This document shows positions 40,108 through 50,380 of a DNA stretch of 64,000 nucleotides, one piece after another. The notes beneath the pieces were generated by a model, which made no database searches, had not been told where the DNA came from, and worked only from the letters and a program-made list of their open reading frames with translations. Within the stretch, counting starts at the first letter, position 1. The number at the start of each line of letters is the position of its first letter. A program made the translations under genes and the position numbers. Source of the DNA: Salinisphaeraceae bacterium (GTDB lineage: Bacteria; Pseudomonadota; Gammaproteobacteria; Nevskiales; Salinisphaeraceae); contig NYTH01000054.1 of assembly GCA_002683405.1 (NCBI GenBank), forward strand, positions 1 to 64,000. The letters are read 5' to 3'.

Positions 40108-41559
40108 ATGTCTGCAGTACTTGACGCAGTGGATTACGACACAAAGATTCCGAATAATGTGGGTCTGTCCAAGGACCGCAAGCTTCAGCGCGCGCTGGAG
40201 AAATGGCATCCGGGATTCATCGACTGGTGGCTGGACATGGGCCCGGAAGGCTTCATGGACAGCGAGGTCTACCTGCGCACCGCCGTGGGCGTCGACCCCA
40301 AGGGCTGGGCCCAGTTCGGTTTCGTGAAGATGCCGGAATACCGCTGGGGCATTCTCATGGCGCCCAAGGAGGAGGGCCGCGTGATTCCCCACGGCGATCA
40401 CAAGGGCGAGCCCGCCTGGCAGGAAGTGCCCGGTGAGCATCGCGCCCTGCTGCGGCGGCTGATCACCATCCAGGGCGACACCGAGCCGGCTTCCGTCGAG
40501 CAGCAGCGTCTGCTGGGCAAGACCGCGCCGTCGCTCTACGACCTTCGCAACGTCTTCCAGGTGAACGTGGAAGAAGGCCGTCATCTGTGGGCCATGGTCT
40601 ACCTGCTGCAGGCCCACTTCGGACGGGATGGCCGCGAGGAAGCTGACGAGCTGCTCAAACGGCGCTCCGGTAACGACGACACGCCGCGGATTCTGGGTGC
40701 CTTCAACGAAAAGACCGACCACTGGGTGTCGTTCTTCATGTTCACCACCTTTACCGACCGCGACGGCAAGTATCAGCTCGAGTCGCTGGCGCAGTCGGGC
40801 TTCGATCCGCTGGCGCGCACCTGCCGCTTCATGCTGACCGAAGAGGCACACCACATGTTCGTGGGCGAGGATGGCGTCAAGCGCATTATCCAGCGCACCG
40901 TGGACGCCATGAACGAGGCCGGCATCAGCGATCCGACCGACGTGGAAAAGGTGCGTAATCTGGGCGTGATCGCCCTGCCGCTGCTGCAGCGGTTCGTCAA
41001 TTTCCACTTCTCGGTCAGCGCCGACCTGTTCGGCTCCGAGCTGTCGACCAATGCCGCCAACGCGTTTACCGCGGGCGTCAAGGGCCGCTACAAGGAAGCC
41101 GACCTGAAGGACGACCATCAGCTGCACAACGACACCTACCCGGTGCTTGAAATCGTGGACGGCGAGTTCAAGTGGGTGGACGAGCCGGCCCTGCAGTCGC
41201 TCAACGCACGGCTGCGGGACGACTACATATCGGAATGCGAGGGCGTGCTGCGCCGCTGGAACAAGGTCATCGAAAAATCGGGCATTGAGTTCCAGCTGAA
41301 GCTGCCGCACCAGGCCTTCCGCCGTCAGGTGGGCCATTTTGCGGACGTGCACGTCTCCCCGGAAGGCGAGCTGCTATCGGCCGCCGATTGGGCCGCGCAG
41401 GAAGACAGCTATCTGCCCAGCGATGAAGACCACGAGTACGTGACCGCGCTCATGCAGCCGGTCTACGAACCGGGTCAGTTCGCCAACTGGATTGCGCCGG
41501 CCCGGGTGCCCATCGACAAGCAGCCGGGTGACTTCGAGTACGTGAAGATCGAAGGCTGA
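40108..41559 (+). CDS. boxB: Benzoyl-CoA 2,3-epoxidase, oxygenase subunit
   Basis: Di-iron oxygenase that inserts one oxygen atom into benzoyl-CoA. The 483-residue protein holds two ExxH ligand motifs, NVEEGRHLWAM (about 153-163) and LTEEAHHMFVGEDG (about 244-257), typical of the four-helix-bundle carboxylate-bridged di-iron site. N-terminal LEKWHPGFIDWWLDMGPEGF is also conserved in BoxB. GAGAGG precedes the ATG. Its reductase partner BoxA is not encoded in the window. Confidence 0.94.
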   Translation: MSAVLDAVDYDTKIPNNVGLSKDRKLQRALEKWHPGFIDWWLDMGPEGFMDSEVYLRTAVGVDPKGWAQFGFVKMPEYRWGILMAPKEEGRVIPHGDHKGEPAWQEVPGEHRALLRRLITIQGDTEPASVEQQRLLGKTAPSLYDLRNVFQVNVEEGRHLWAMVYLLQAHFGRDGREEADELLKRRSGNDDTPRILGAFNEKTDHWVSFFMFTTFTDRDGKYQLESLAQSGFDPLARTCRFMLTEEAHHMFVGEDGVKRIIQRTVDAMNEAGISDPTDVEKVRNLGVIALPLLQRFVNFHFSVSADLFGSELSTNAANAFTAGVKGRYKEADLKDDHQLHNDTYPVLEIVDGEFKWVDEPALQSLNARLRDDYISECEGVLRRWNKVIEKSGIEFQLKLPHQAFRRQVGHFADVHVSPEGELLSAADWAAQEDSYLPSDEDHEYVTALMQPVYEPGQFANWIAPARVPIDKQPGDFEYVKIEG

Positions 41560-41617
41560 CCGACCGCGGGGCCGCGGCAACGTTGTTCGCGGCCCCCGTT
41601 TTCCCGACAATGGCACG

Positions 41618-42535
41618 ATGAACGACACTCCCAAGCCCGAAACCGTGGACGACCTGCTGGTCGACATGAGCAAGCGCGTGCGCGGCCTGCGCGCTGCGCG
41701 GGGCATGAGTCGCAAGGACCTGTCGAAGCACGCCGATATTTCGGAGCGTTATTTGGCCCAGCTGGAAAGCGGGCAGGCCAACGCGTCCCTGGGTGTGCTC
41801 TGGCGCCTGGCTGATGCCATGGGCGTTGACCTGATCAACCTCCTGGTCAATGACGAACAGGTGCCCCGCACCAATGCGCCGCTGTGGCGCCTACTGCAGT
41901 CGCTGTCCGCCAAGGATCAGTTGCGGGCCTACGAGATTCTGGTCCGCCGGTTTGGCAGCCGAGACAACGCAGCCCGGCACGGCGTGGCGCTGGTCGGTCT
42001 GCGGGGGGCGGGCAAGACAACGCTGGGCCGGCAGCTTGCCGCCGATGCCGGTGTCGATTTCGTCCGCCTGGGCGAGGTGGTGGAATCGGTGGGCGGCATG
42101 GAGTTGTGGGAAATGTTCTCGCTGGCCGGGCAGAAAACCTATCGGCGGGCCGAACGCGAAGCCCTGCAAACCGTTATTAACCGCCCCGAGCCGGTGGTGC
42201 TCGAAGCCGGCGGGAGCATCGTGTCCGAACCGGCTACATTCAACCTGCTGCTGGCCAATTTCTATACCGTCTGGCTGCGGGCCGCGCCGCACGAGCACAT
42301 GGAGCGCGTGCTGGGGCAGGGCGATACGCGCCCCATGGAGGCCAGCGAGGCCGCCATGGCCGACCTCAAACGCATTCTCAGCGAACGAGAATCGGACTAT
42401 GGCCGTGCTGACGCCGTGGTGAACACGTCCGAACGGGGTATCGATGACTGCCTCACCGAGCTCAGGCGCAAGGCGGCGCGGCATCTCGAGCCGGCCGGCT
42501 CGTTCACCGGACAGGCGAACAGCGGCGGCCGCTGA
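41618..42535 (+). CDS. boxR: BzdR/BoxR-type regulator, XRE HTH + shikimate-kinase-like domain
   Basis: Predicted benzoyl-CoA-responsive repressor, 305 residues. N-terminal XRE-type helix-turn-helix (about 17-78; SRKDLSKHADISERYLAQLE) is followed by a shikimate-kinase-like domain with Walker A GLRGAGKTT (127-135), FVRLGEVVE and VVLEAGGSIV. This combination is diagnostic of the BzdR/BoxR subfamily, where benzoyl-CoA binds the kinase-like domain. It lies 58 bp after boxB. Likely targets are the TGCA repeats at the boxC promoter and the matching element upstream of the carboxylase operon. Confidence 0.92.
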   Translation: MNDTPKPETVDDLLVDMSKRVRGLRAARGMSRKDLSKHADISERYLAQLESGQANASLGVLWRLADAMGVDLINLLVNDEQVPRTNAPLWRLLQSLSAKDQLRAYEILVRRFGSRDNAARHGVALVGLRGAGKTTLGRQLAADAGVDFVRLGEVVESVGGMELWEMFSLAGQKTYRRAEREALQTVINRPEPVVLEAGGSIVSEPATFNLLLANFYTVWLRAAPHEHMERVLGQGDTRPMEASEAAMADLKRILSERESDYGRADAVVNTSERGIDDCLTELRRKAARHLEPAGSFTGQANSGGR

Positions 42536-42694
42536 CTGTGCCGCGGGGCGCTGCTGCGTGCAGACGCCTGGCGCAGCGGGTTCCGGGGTATCAAGAGGCC
42601 TGCCACCGCAGCCAGCCGGCGCAATCAGACAGGCTTGTCCCGCAGCCTTGCGGAGCACCGTGGGCGAGAGGCTCGACGGCCTCGCGACCGGCGT

Positions 42695-43162
42695 CTAGAT
42701 AATTCCCGCGCTGACCGCCGCCGCCACGTACAGCCCGAGTTCCCGCGCCTGACCAATGAAGTCATCACGGAACTCACCGCGACAGAGCAGCGGGTCCTGC
42801 ACGGCCCGCCAGCGCAGGCCGGTCACGATGGTCTCGATGGCACGAATGGTACCGGCGCCGTCGTTGCCGGCGCGCACGTAAAGCCCGTACGGCAGGCCCT
42901 GGGTTTCCTCCAGCACCGGGTAGTACACCCGGTCGAAGAAATCCTTCATGGCACCCGCCATGTAGGCGAGATTCTCGGTGGTGCCCAGAATGATCGCGTC
43001 GCAGCCCAGCACGTCCTCGGGCGTGGCGTCGAGTGGAGGCACATGGCGGATCGCGACCTCTTCGACTTCGGGATCCCGGGCCCCCTCCAGCACGGCATCG
43101 CGCAGCTTCCGCGTATTGGGGGAGGGGGCGTGATCGACCAGCAGAATCTTTTTTTCACTCAT
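42695..43162 (-). CDS. Flavodoxin-fold NAD(P)H-dependent oxidoreductase
   Basis: A 155-residue flavodoxin/NADPH-dependent FMN reductase-type protein. Start MSEKKILLVDHAPSPNTRKL is the FMN phosphate-binding strand-loop; ILGTTENLAYMAGAMKDFFDR matches the FMN-ring loop and helix of this family. It is convergent with boxR and close to tRNA-Leu. It could recycle flavin, but a role in the Box electron supply is not supported beyond proximity. Confidence 0.78.
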   Translation of the reverse strand: MSEKKILLVDHAPSPNTRKLRDAVLEGARDPEVEEVAIRHVPPLDATPEDVLGCDAIILGTTENLAYMAGAMKDFFDRVYYPVLEETQGLPYGLYVRAGNDGAGTIRAIETIVTGLRWRAVQDPLLCRGEFRDDFIGQARELGLYVAAAVSAGII

Positions 43163-43258
43163 GCCCGGATGCTACTGCAAATTCCTGCTGGCCTTCATGT
43201 ATAATCGCGCGCTCTTCAGGGTCCGACGCCAGTTGATCGGACCCGGCAAAGCGTCATT

Positions 43259-43346
43259 GCGCCGGTGGCGGAACTGGTAGACGCGCTAGGTTGAGGGCCT
43301 AGTGGGCGAATAGCCCTTGGGAGTTCGAGTCTCCCCCGGCGCACCA
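43259..43346 (+). tRNA. tRNA-Leu (anticodon GAG)
   Basis: An 88-nt class II tRNA. Acceptor GCGCCGG pairs with CCGGCGC; anticodon stem CTAGG / CCTAG with loop TTGAGGG, giving anticodon GAG; variable arm TGGGCGAATAGCCCT; T arm GGGAGTTCGAGTCTCCC; encoded CCA. It forms the right edge of the catabolic region that starts after tRNA-Leu(UAG). Confidence 0.96.
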
Positions 43347-43552
43347 TTCCCGCTTTGCCTTCAGCCGTTTCGAGCAGCGACGCCCGCACGTGCCGTAACG
43401 GCCGGTAGCCAGGCTTCCCCCGTGGCATACACCAACGGGTAGCGTGACCCTGTCGCGATCTACGCTAGAATAATTTCAGTCTGGCGGGCATGCGCCGCTG
43501 TTGATGGCCGTGCCGAAAACTCAAAATCAATACGACCGGAGAGAGATTGACC

Positions 43553-45346
<1,794 letters not shown>

Positions 45347-45377
45347 GACAGACGATGATTCGGCAACGGCCTGGCTG

Positions 45378-45788
45378 ATGGCGCTGGTTATTGCCATTGC
45401 GATCGCCGTTGCCGGTCTGCTGCTGCTCTGGCTGCTGCGCCGGTCGCCCCGGCCGCGACCGCGGCCGCCGGGCCAGTCCCACCCCGGGCAGGACCCGGCA
45501 CGGCGCAAGGCGGGTTTTGTGTTCATTGCCGGCAGCCAGCCCTGCGAGCCTGCCACCGCAAGGGCCGGCCGCTGGATGCCGGCCCATCGCGCGCCGGCGC
45601 TGCCCCTGGCCGGCTGCAGTGGCCCCGCTCAATGCCGCTGCGGACTGGTGCCCGCCGCGGACCGCAGGGCAAGAGTCCGTCGCCAGCAGAGTGAGCGTCG
45701 GGAGGATGTCCGTTTCGAGGACGGGCGCCGCCAGAAAACCGATCGACGCAATCGGGAAAACCCTTGGGACAGAAAGTCTCCGCGCTAG
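45378..45788 (+). CDS. Small membrane protein with Cys/Arg-rich C-terminus
   Basis: A 136-residue protein with an N-terminal membrane helix (MALVIAIAIAVAGLLLLWLL) and a basic Pro/Arg linker. A cysteine-patterned region follows (SQPCEPATARAG, APALPLAGCSGPAQCRC), then DRRARVRRQQSERRED and DRRNRENPWDRK. The spacing PC...LPL.GC...C.C followed by DRR...RR is a pattern recalled from uncharacterised proteobacterial proteins. It starts 31 bp after the acyl-CoA dehydrogenase. Function unknown; the real start is uncertain. Confidence 0.5.
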   Translation: MALVIAIAIAVAGLLLLWLLRRSPRPRPRPPGQSHPGQDPARRKAGFVFIAGSQPCEPATARAGRWMPAHRAPALPLAGCSGPAQCRCGLVPAADRRARVRRQQSERREDVRFEDGRRQKTDRRNRENPWDRKSPR

Positions 45789-45857
45789 GCCGGCTGCTTG
45801 CCGACCTAGCCCGTATGGACTAGATTGCTCGTCATCCGATGACGTGGGGCGGGTGAT

Positions 45858-46064
45858 ATGGACATTCTCGAACTGATTCTGGGCGTACCGCTGTGGATCA
45901 AGGTTGCGGCGCTGGTCGCGGCGGCGTGGTTGCTCTTGCCGGCTCGGTCCGGCGCGCGTTGTGCATTGGAAGGCGAACGCCGGGAGAAAGCGCGGCGCAA
46001 GGCCGCGCGGCCGCAGGATCGTAAAAACGCTGCCGCCACGACGCGAGCGCGGCCGCCCGGCTAG
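45858..46064 (+). CDS. Small single-span membrane protein
   Basis: A 68-residue frame with one hydrophobic helix (about 10-30; VPLWIKVAALVAAAWLLLP) and a strongly basic Lys/Arg/Ala-rich tail. GGGCGGGTG precedes the ATG at a usable distance. Its stop overlaps the stop region of the convergent cupin gene. No family is recognised; it may be real because of the defined membrane segment and the ribosome site. Confidence 0.4.
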   Translation: MDILELILGVPLWIKVAALVAAAWLLLPARSGARCALEGERREKARRKAARPQDRKNAAATTRARPPG

Positions 46065-46465
46065 GCCTCCACGCTCAGCGGCGGACCGCTAAGGTCCATG
46101 CCGTAGTCCGAGAAAAATCCTGCCATGTCGCTGGCGTCGAAATCGCCGGCCACCAGTCTCTCGAAGAAGCGGCCAATCTGCATCGCCGGCTGAATTTCGA
46201 AGTTCAGCCGTGACGGCGTGTCGAGCAGGTTGACGAAGCCGTGGACCTCGCCGGGCTCCACCATCAGGCAGTCGCCCGGGCCGGCCTCTATTGATTGCCC
46301 GTCCACCACGAAGCGGTAGCGGCCGCTGATGACGTGGAATATCTCTGTCTGCTCGCGGTGCAGGTGGAGCGGCGGCCCGGCCCGTGGCGGCGTGACTTCG
46401 CTGAATACGGCCAGTCGGCCATGACTCTGCTCGGCGCTGATGCGTTCGCTGATATCGAACTTCAT
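46061..46465 (-). CDS. Cupin-domain protein
   Basis: A 134-residue single-domain cupin. Motif 1 is [19 protein letters not shown] with metal ligands His, His, Glu and a further His; motif 2 is [17 protein letters not shown] with the fourth His. AAGGAG precedes the ATG. It may be an enzyme or a small-molecule sensor; nothing nearby fixes its function. It is divergent from trpB and convergent with the small membrane protein gene. Confidence 0.82.
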   Translation of the reverse strand: MKFDISERISAEQSHGRLAVFSEVTPPRAGPPLHLHREQTEIFHVISGRYRFVVDGQSIEAGPGDCLMVEPGEVHGFVNLLDTPSRLNFEIQPAMQIGRFFERLVAGDFDASDMAGFFSDYGMDLSGPPLSVEA

Positions 46466-46566
46466 CCCTGTGGTCTCCTTCGCCGGATGTCGGCTGCAAC
46501 ACGGTATCGCTGTCGCTACAATTCCCGGTCGGAACGCCAGATTACAATATTTTTTTGAGAGTCAGC

Positions 46567-47769
46567 ATGCCTTACCAGTTCGCGCCCATGCCCGATGAAC
46601 GCGGCTATTTCGGCGAATACGGCGGCCAGATCGTGCCGCCCGAACTCAAGGCCGTGATGGACGACATCAACGATGCCTACGACGAAGTCAGCCGAACCGA
46701 ATCTTTCCAGTCGGAGCTCACCTGGCTGCACCAGCATTACGTCGGACGGCCCAGTCCGCTATTTCATGCCCGACGGCTGACGCGCAAACAGGGCGGCGCG
46801 CAAATCTGGCTCAAGCGAGAGGACCTGAACCACACCGGCGCACACAAGATCAATCACTGCCTGGGCGAGGCGCTGCTGGCCAAGCACATGGGCAAGAGCA
46901 AGGTGCTGGCGGAAACCGGCGCAGGTCAGCACGGTGTGGCGCTGGCCACGGCCTGTGCGCTCGTGGGCATCGAGTGCGAGATCCACATGGGCGAGGTGGA
47001 TATTGCCAAGGAGCACCCGAACGTCACCAAGATGAAGATTCTGGGCACGCGGCTGATCCCCGTCTCCCGCGGGACGCGCACGCTCAAGGATGCGGTGGAC
47101 AGTGCCTTCGAGGAATACCTGAAGGACCCGAAGAATTTCTTCTACGCCATTGGCTCCGTGGTGGGCCCACATCCGTTTCCGCGGATGGTGCGCGATTTTC
47201 AGAGCGTGGTGGGCCGAGAGGCCCGCGAGCAGTTCATGCAGCACAATGGTGGCCGCCTGCCCGATATCGTGACGGCCTGCGTGGGCGGCGGCTCGAACGC
47301 CATCGGCATGTTCACGGCCTTTCTCGAGGGCGAGGGCGTACAGCTCGTCGGAGTGGAACCAGGCGGCAAGGGGCTGGACACGAAAGAGCACGCCGCAACC
47401 ATGACGCTGGGTCGCAAGGGCACCATTCACGGCTTCGAGTGCTACAACCTGCAGGACGACAATGGCGAGCCGCTGCCGGTCCACTCGATTGCCTCCGGTC
47501 TGGACTATCCCGGCGTGGGCCCCCAGCACTGCTATCTGAAGGATATCGAGCGGGTCCAGTACCACGCGATTGACGACAACCAGTGTCTAGAGGCCTTCAT
47601 GACGCTCTCGCGCACGGAGGGCATTATCCCGGCGCTGGAAAGCGCGCACGCTGTGGCCTGGGCCATGGAACAGGCCGCGGACATGTCGGCGGATCAGGCC
47701 ATTCTGATCAACCTGTCCGGCCGCGGTGACAAGGATGCGGACTACGTGGCCGACTACCTGAAGCTCTAG
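46567..47769 (+). CDS. trpB: Tryptophan synthase beta chain (stand-alone)
   Basis: PLP enzyme joining indole and serine. The 400-residue protein has the PLP lysine K94 in HTGAHKINH, the catalytic Glu116 in ETGAGQHG, phosphate-binding GGGSNAIG and the C-terminal [11 protein letters not shown]. The residue after the PLP-lysine motif is His-Cys-Leu-Gly where common TrpB has Asn-Ala-Leu-Gly. No trpA or other trp gene is adjacent. The stop codon TAG forms part of a CTAG that flanks the inverted-repeat element downstream. ATG at 46567 is used; a TTG at 46555 is in frame. Confidence 0.92.
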   Translation: MPYQFAPMPDERGYFGEYGGQIVPPELKAVMDDINDAYDEVSRTESFQSELTWLHQHYVGRPSPLFHARRLTRKQGGAQIWLKREDLNHTGAHKINHCLGEALLAKHMGKSKVLAETGAGQHGVALATACALVGIECEIHMGEVDIAKEHPNVTKMKILGTRLIPVSRGTRTLKDAVDSAFEEYLKDPKNFFYAIGSVVGPHPFPRMVRDFQSVVGREAREQFMQHNGGRLPDIVTACVGGGSNAIGMFTAFLEGEGVQLVGVEPGGKGLDTKEHAATMTLGRKGTIHGFECYNLQDDNGEPLPVHSIASGLDYPGVGPQHCYLKDIERVQYHAIDDNQCLEAFMTLSRTEGIIPALESAHAVAWAMEQAADMSADQAILINLSGRGDKDADYVADYLKL

Positions 47770-48206
47770 CCCGGATATTTCATGAGGGATCGCGAGTGAA
47801 TTGCCCCCGGAATAATCCTCAGGGCGCAGCAAGTAGCGCACGGTCTTGGAGCGCCAAACCTAGCCGTAGCTATTGCCCCGAGAGGCAGAGCGGGGCCCCA
47901 CCGCCAGGTGGGGTGCGACCCTCGGAGGAGCAAATGAGTCCGAGCTTTGACACTCGGGGCTCGCCCGCCCGCCGGCGGTTGCATCCCCAGCAAGCTGGGG
48001 CCCCTGCGCCTCGCCTCGGGCGGGGTTGGCGTGAAAGACAAGCGATACGCCGCGCCCCCGTCATCTACACGGCGCAAGGCACCGCGGTAGATTGGCGCGG
48101 AATCCAACCTGTACCGGCCAAAATACCCCTAAAGCTGGCTATTTCCTCATGCGTATCTATCGCTTACACGACAGCGTCAATCGCCCTCGTGAAATATCCG
48201 GGCTAG
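47766..48206. mobile_element. MITE-like element with 23-bp inverted ends
   Basis: The ends at 47766-47788 and 48184-48206 are inverted repeats of 23 bp with one mismatch, beginning CTAGCCCGGATATTTCA; the outer CTAG could be a 4-bp target duplication. The interior (about 395 bp) is GC-rich with hairpins such as CCCCACC-GCCA-GGTGGGG and CCCCAGC-AA-GCTGGGG and has no plausible transposase. The open frame inside (47796-48206) looks fortuitous. It is inserted exactly at the trpB stop. CTAG duplication would suit IS5-type mobilisation; this is inference. Confidence 0.72.
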
Positions 48207-48276
48207 GGGCGCCACAGCCGGGTCGCAGGCGCGAGGCGACATGCCCCAACTGCAGCCGCGCGGACCGTCTTGCAGA

Positions 48277-48900
48277 TCAGCCGGCGCGCATGCCGCGCGT
48301 GTTGTCGCCCGCCGGCTCGCCCGACGCAGGGCTCCAGCCGAAGGCTGCGCTGCGCCACAGGTCGCGGTAGTCGTAATCGGTATCCGGCGCCAGATTCAGA
48401 CGATTGTAGGCCGCGAAATCGCTCACCAGGTGGACGAGCTGGACAATACCCTTATCGCCAAGGCCTGCCTCGAGCAGCGCCTGCACGTCCGTGTCGGTCG
48501 TGCCCGCGGCGTCGGCATTCACCTTCAGCGCGAAATCCAGAAGCGTTCGCAGTCGACTGTCGCTGACGGCGTCAATGCCCTCGCACGCCAGCTGCTCGAC
48601 GTAGTCCTGCGCCGTATCCAGACCGTAATTGAGAATGGTGCAGAACGCCGCCGTGCAGTAGGCGCAGCCGTTGGCGCGGGAGACCAGGATGCCGACGTGC
48701 TGAATCTCCGGCAGCGACAGCTCCCCCTCCTGCCATAGCACCTACGTGGCGCCCAGCTTGGCTTTCAGAAAAGCCGGAAAATTCATCTCCACCAGGAAGT
48801 GATTGGGGACTTCGCCTTCCATATCGGTCACCCAGCTGAATATTTCGCGGATGATCGGATCGTCCACATTATCCGGGCGAATGATGTCTACACGTGCCAT
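48277..48900 (-). pseudogene. Carboxymuconolactone decarboxylase/AhpD-like gene with in-frame TAG
   Basis: Reading from ATG at 48900 gives MARVDIIRPDNVDDPIIREI and 32 further residues ending KAKLGAT, then TAG at 48742-48744. The same frame continues GTG-CTA-TGG-CAG into a 154-residue CMD-type domain with CAYCTAAFC and a C-terminal tail. The two parts together make one normal-length family member of about 207 residues. The canonical CxxCxxxH has Phe in place of His. This is either a pseudogene by one nonsense change, a readthrough case or a sequence error. Translation of the second part alone from GTG at 48741 is conceivable. Confidence 0.75.
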
Positions 48901-49105
48901 GGATATTCCTTCAGTGGTCAAAGAAGCCGGACGCTCGCCGGACCGGCAAAAAGCATTGCGCCGAAAGCATATCGCATCCTGATGCGGCGGCGGCGCGACA
49001 GTCGATGGGTGGGCCAGCCATGGAACGACCAGCCATTACGGATTCCGGGGCTGCGGAGGCTGTGGCACCATCCGGTGAGCAAACCAAACCCAGGGGCCGC
49101 GAGTG

Positions 49106-49726
49106 ATGGCGACCATGAAAGGCCGAGGTGGACGATCAATGGGCAGATTGATGGCAGCTGGCGTCTGGATGCTGGCAACGGCGATCGTATCGCTGCATCC
49201 AGCGCCCCTGTGGGCGGACACCGTGGACGAGGCCACGCGCGAGATGCTGAGCGCCGGATACAGCCTGTTGTACGCCGATGTTTCCGGGCTGCAGAAAGCG
49301 CACGCCGGGCTGATCCTCAAGCAGGAAAGCGATACCACCGAGGCGGTGGTGGGCGACATGGTGTCTTATCTGAAGGTGCTGGAAGGCGAATTGCGCGGCC
49401 TGGCGGGCGCCGGGATCCGGATCGACCTGAACCCGCTGCCGGAAGCCGAAAGACGCACCCAGGCCCTGGCCGCTCGCGATCGCATTCTCAGCTTCGCCCC
49501 CGTGATCGGCCGCGCCGGCGAGGATTTCGAGCGGACGCTGCTGCTGACCCTGGCCGCGGGGCTGAATCAGCTGCGCCACATGGCGCTGGTCCTCGAGGGC
49601 GCCGAAGCACCGGGCGAGCGCAAGCAGCTTATGGATCGGGCGGCCACCCGGTTGCAGGACCTGCAGTCCGGTATGGAGAAAGTGCTTAACGAGCGGTTCT
49701 ACACGGTGAACGCCAATGCCTCCTAG
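49106..49726 (+). CDS. Exported protein, paralogue of the next gene
   Basis: A 206-residue protein with a signal peptide (ending near APLWA) and a mostly helical mature part. No known family is recognised. It is clearly related to the next protein: SAGYSLLYADVSGLQKA, IDLNPLPEAERRTQALAARD and APVIGRAGEDFERTLLLTL align with the corresponding segments there. A GTG one codon upstream is the alternative start. It overlaps the next gene by 11 nt, so the two are coexpressed. Likely periplasmic. Confidence 0.7.
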   Translation: MATMKGRGGRSMGRLMAAGVWMLATAIVSLHPAPLWADTVDEATREMLSAGYSLLYADVSGLQKAHAGLILKQESDTTEAVVGDMVSYLKVLEGELRGLAGAGIRIDLNPLPEAERRTQALAARDRILSFAPVIGRAGEDFERTLLLTLAAGLNQLRHMALVLEGAEAPGERKQLMDRAATRLQDLQSGMEKVLNERFYTVNANAS

Positions 49727-50309
49727 CCTGCGCTTGATTGCCGTCCTGCTGCTGGCGTTTATGCTGGGCGGCTGTAGCCTGCTGCGGCTGGGCGACGACG
49801 CAAGCGCCGGCGAGACCCGAGACTTCATGACCCGGCAAGAGCTCAGCGAGGGCTACAGCCTGCTGTACAGCAGCGCCGGCTCGCTCCGCCATGCGGACAA
49901 GGGCCTGTATCTCAAGGTTGAAAGCGACGCGCTGGACCGGGTCGTGACCGATATCGCGGCCTACGGCGCCGAACTGCGCGGCGAGATGGAGCGCATCGAA
50001 CGGGACTATCCGGCCGTGGAGATCAACCTTGAGCCACTGCCGGAAATGGAGCAGCGGCGACGCACATCGGCCCGCAACGAGCGGCTCAAGCAGTTTGCGC
50101 CCCTGATCGGCCTGTCCGGCCCCGTTTTCGAACGCGAACTGCTGCTGACCCTGTCCGGCGTGCTGAACCAGACGCGTTACCTGACGCGGGCGCTGGCCGA
50201 AGGCGAGCCCGAAGCGTCGCTTAGCGAGGCCATGGTCATTCAGGAGCGCCATATCGAACGCCTGTACGAACGGGTCGTCACGCTGTTGGAAACTCAGCAC
50301 TTCCGCTAG
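49716..50309 (+). CDS. Lipoprotein, paralogue of the preceding gene
   Basis: A 197-residue lipoprotein with lipobox MLGGCS (Cys23). The mature part shares SEGYSLLYSSAGSLRHA, INLEPLPEMEQRRRTSARNE and APLIGLSGPVFERELLLTL with the upstream protein, at similar spacing. One partner is soluble and periplasmic, the other lipid-anchored, which suggests two parts of one envelope function after gene duplication. Function unknown. Confidence 0.72.
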   Translation: MPPSLRLIAVLLLAFMLGGCSLLRLGDDASAGETRDFMTRQELSEGYSLLYSSAGSLRHADKGLYLKVESDALDRVVTDIAAYGAELRGEMERIERDYPAVEINLEPLPEMEQRRRTSARNERLKQFAPLIGLSGPVFERELLLTLSGVLNQTRYLTRALAEGEPEASLSEAMVIQERHIERLYERVVTLLETQHFR

Positions 50310-50380
50310 CGGCGGACAGCCGGCCCATTTGCCGGCGGCCGGGTCGCGGTCTGACCCACCCGCTGCGTCAGGCTGCGCGG

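Noticed and set aside
47796-48206. Open frame inside the inverted-repeat element
   Set aside because: Runs into the terminal repeat, is made of hairpin sequence and does not resemble a transposase.
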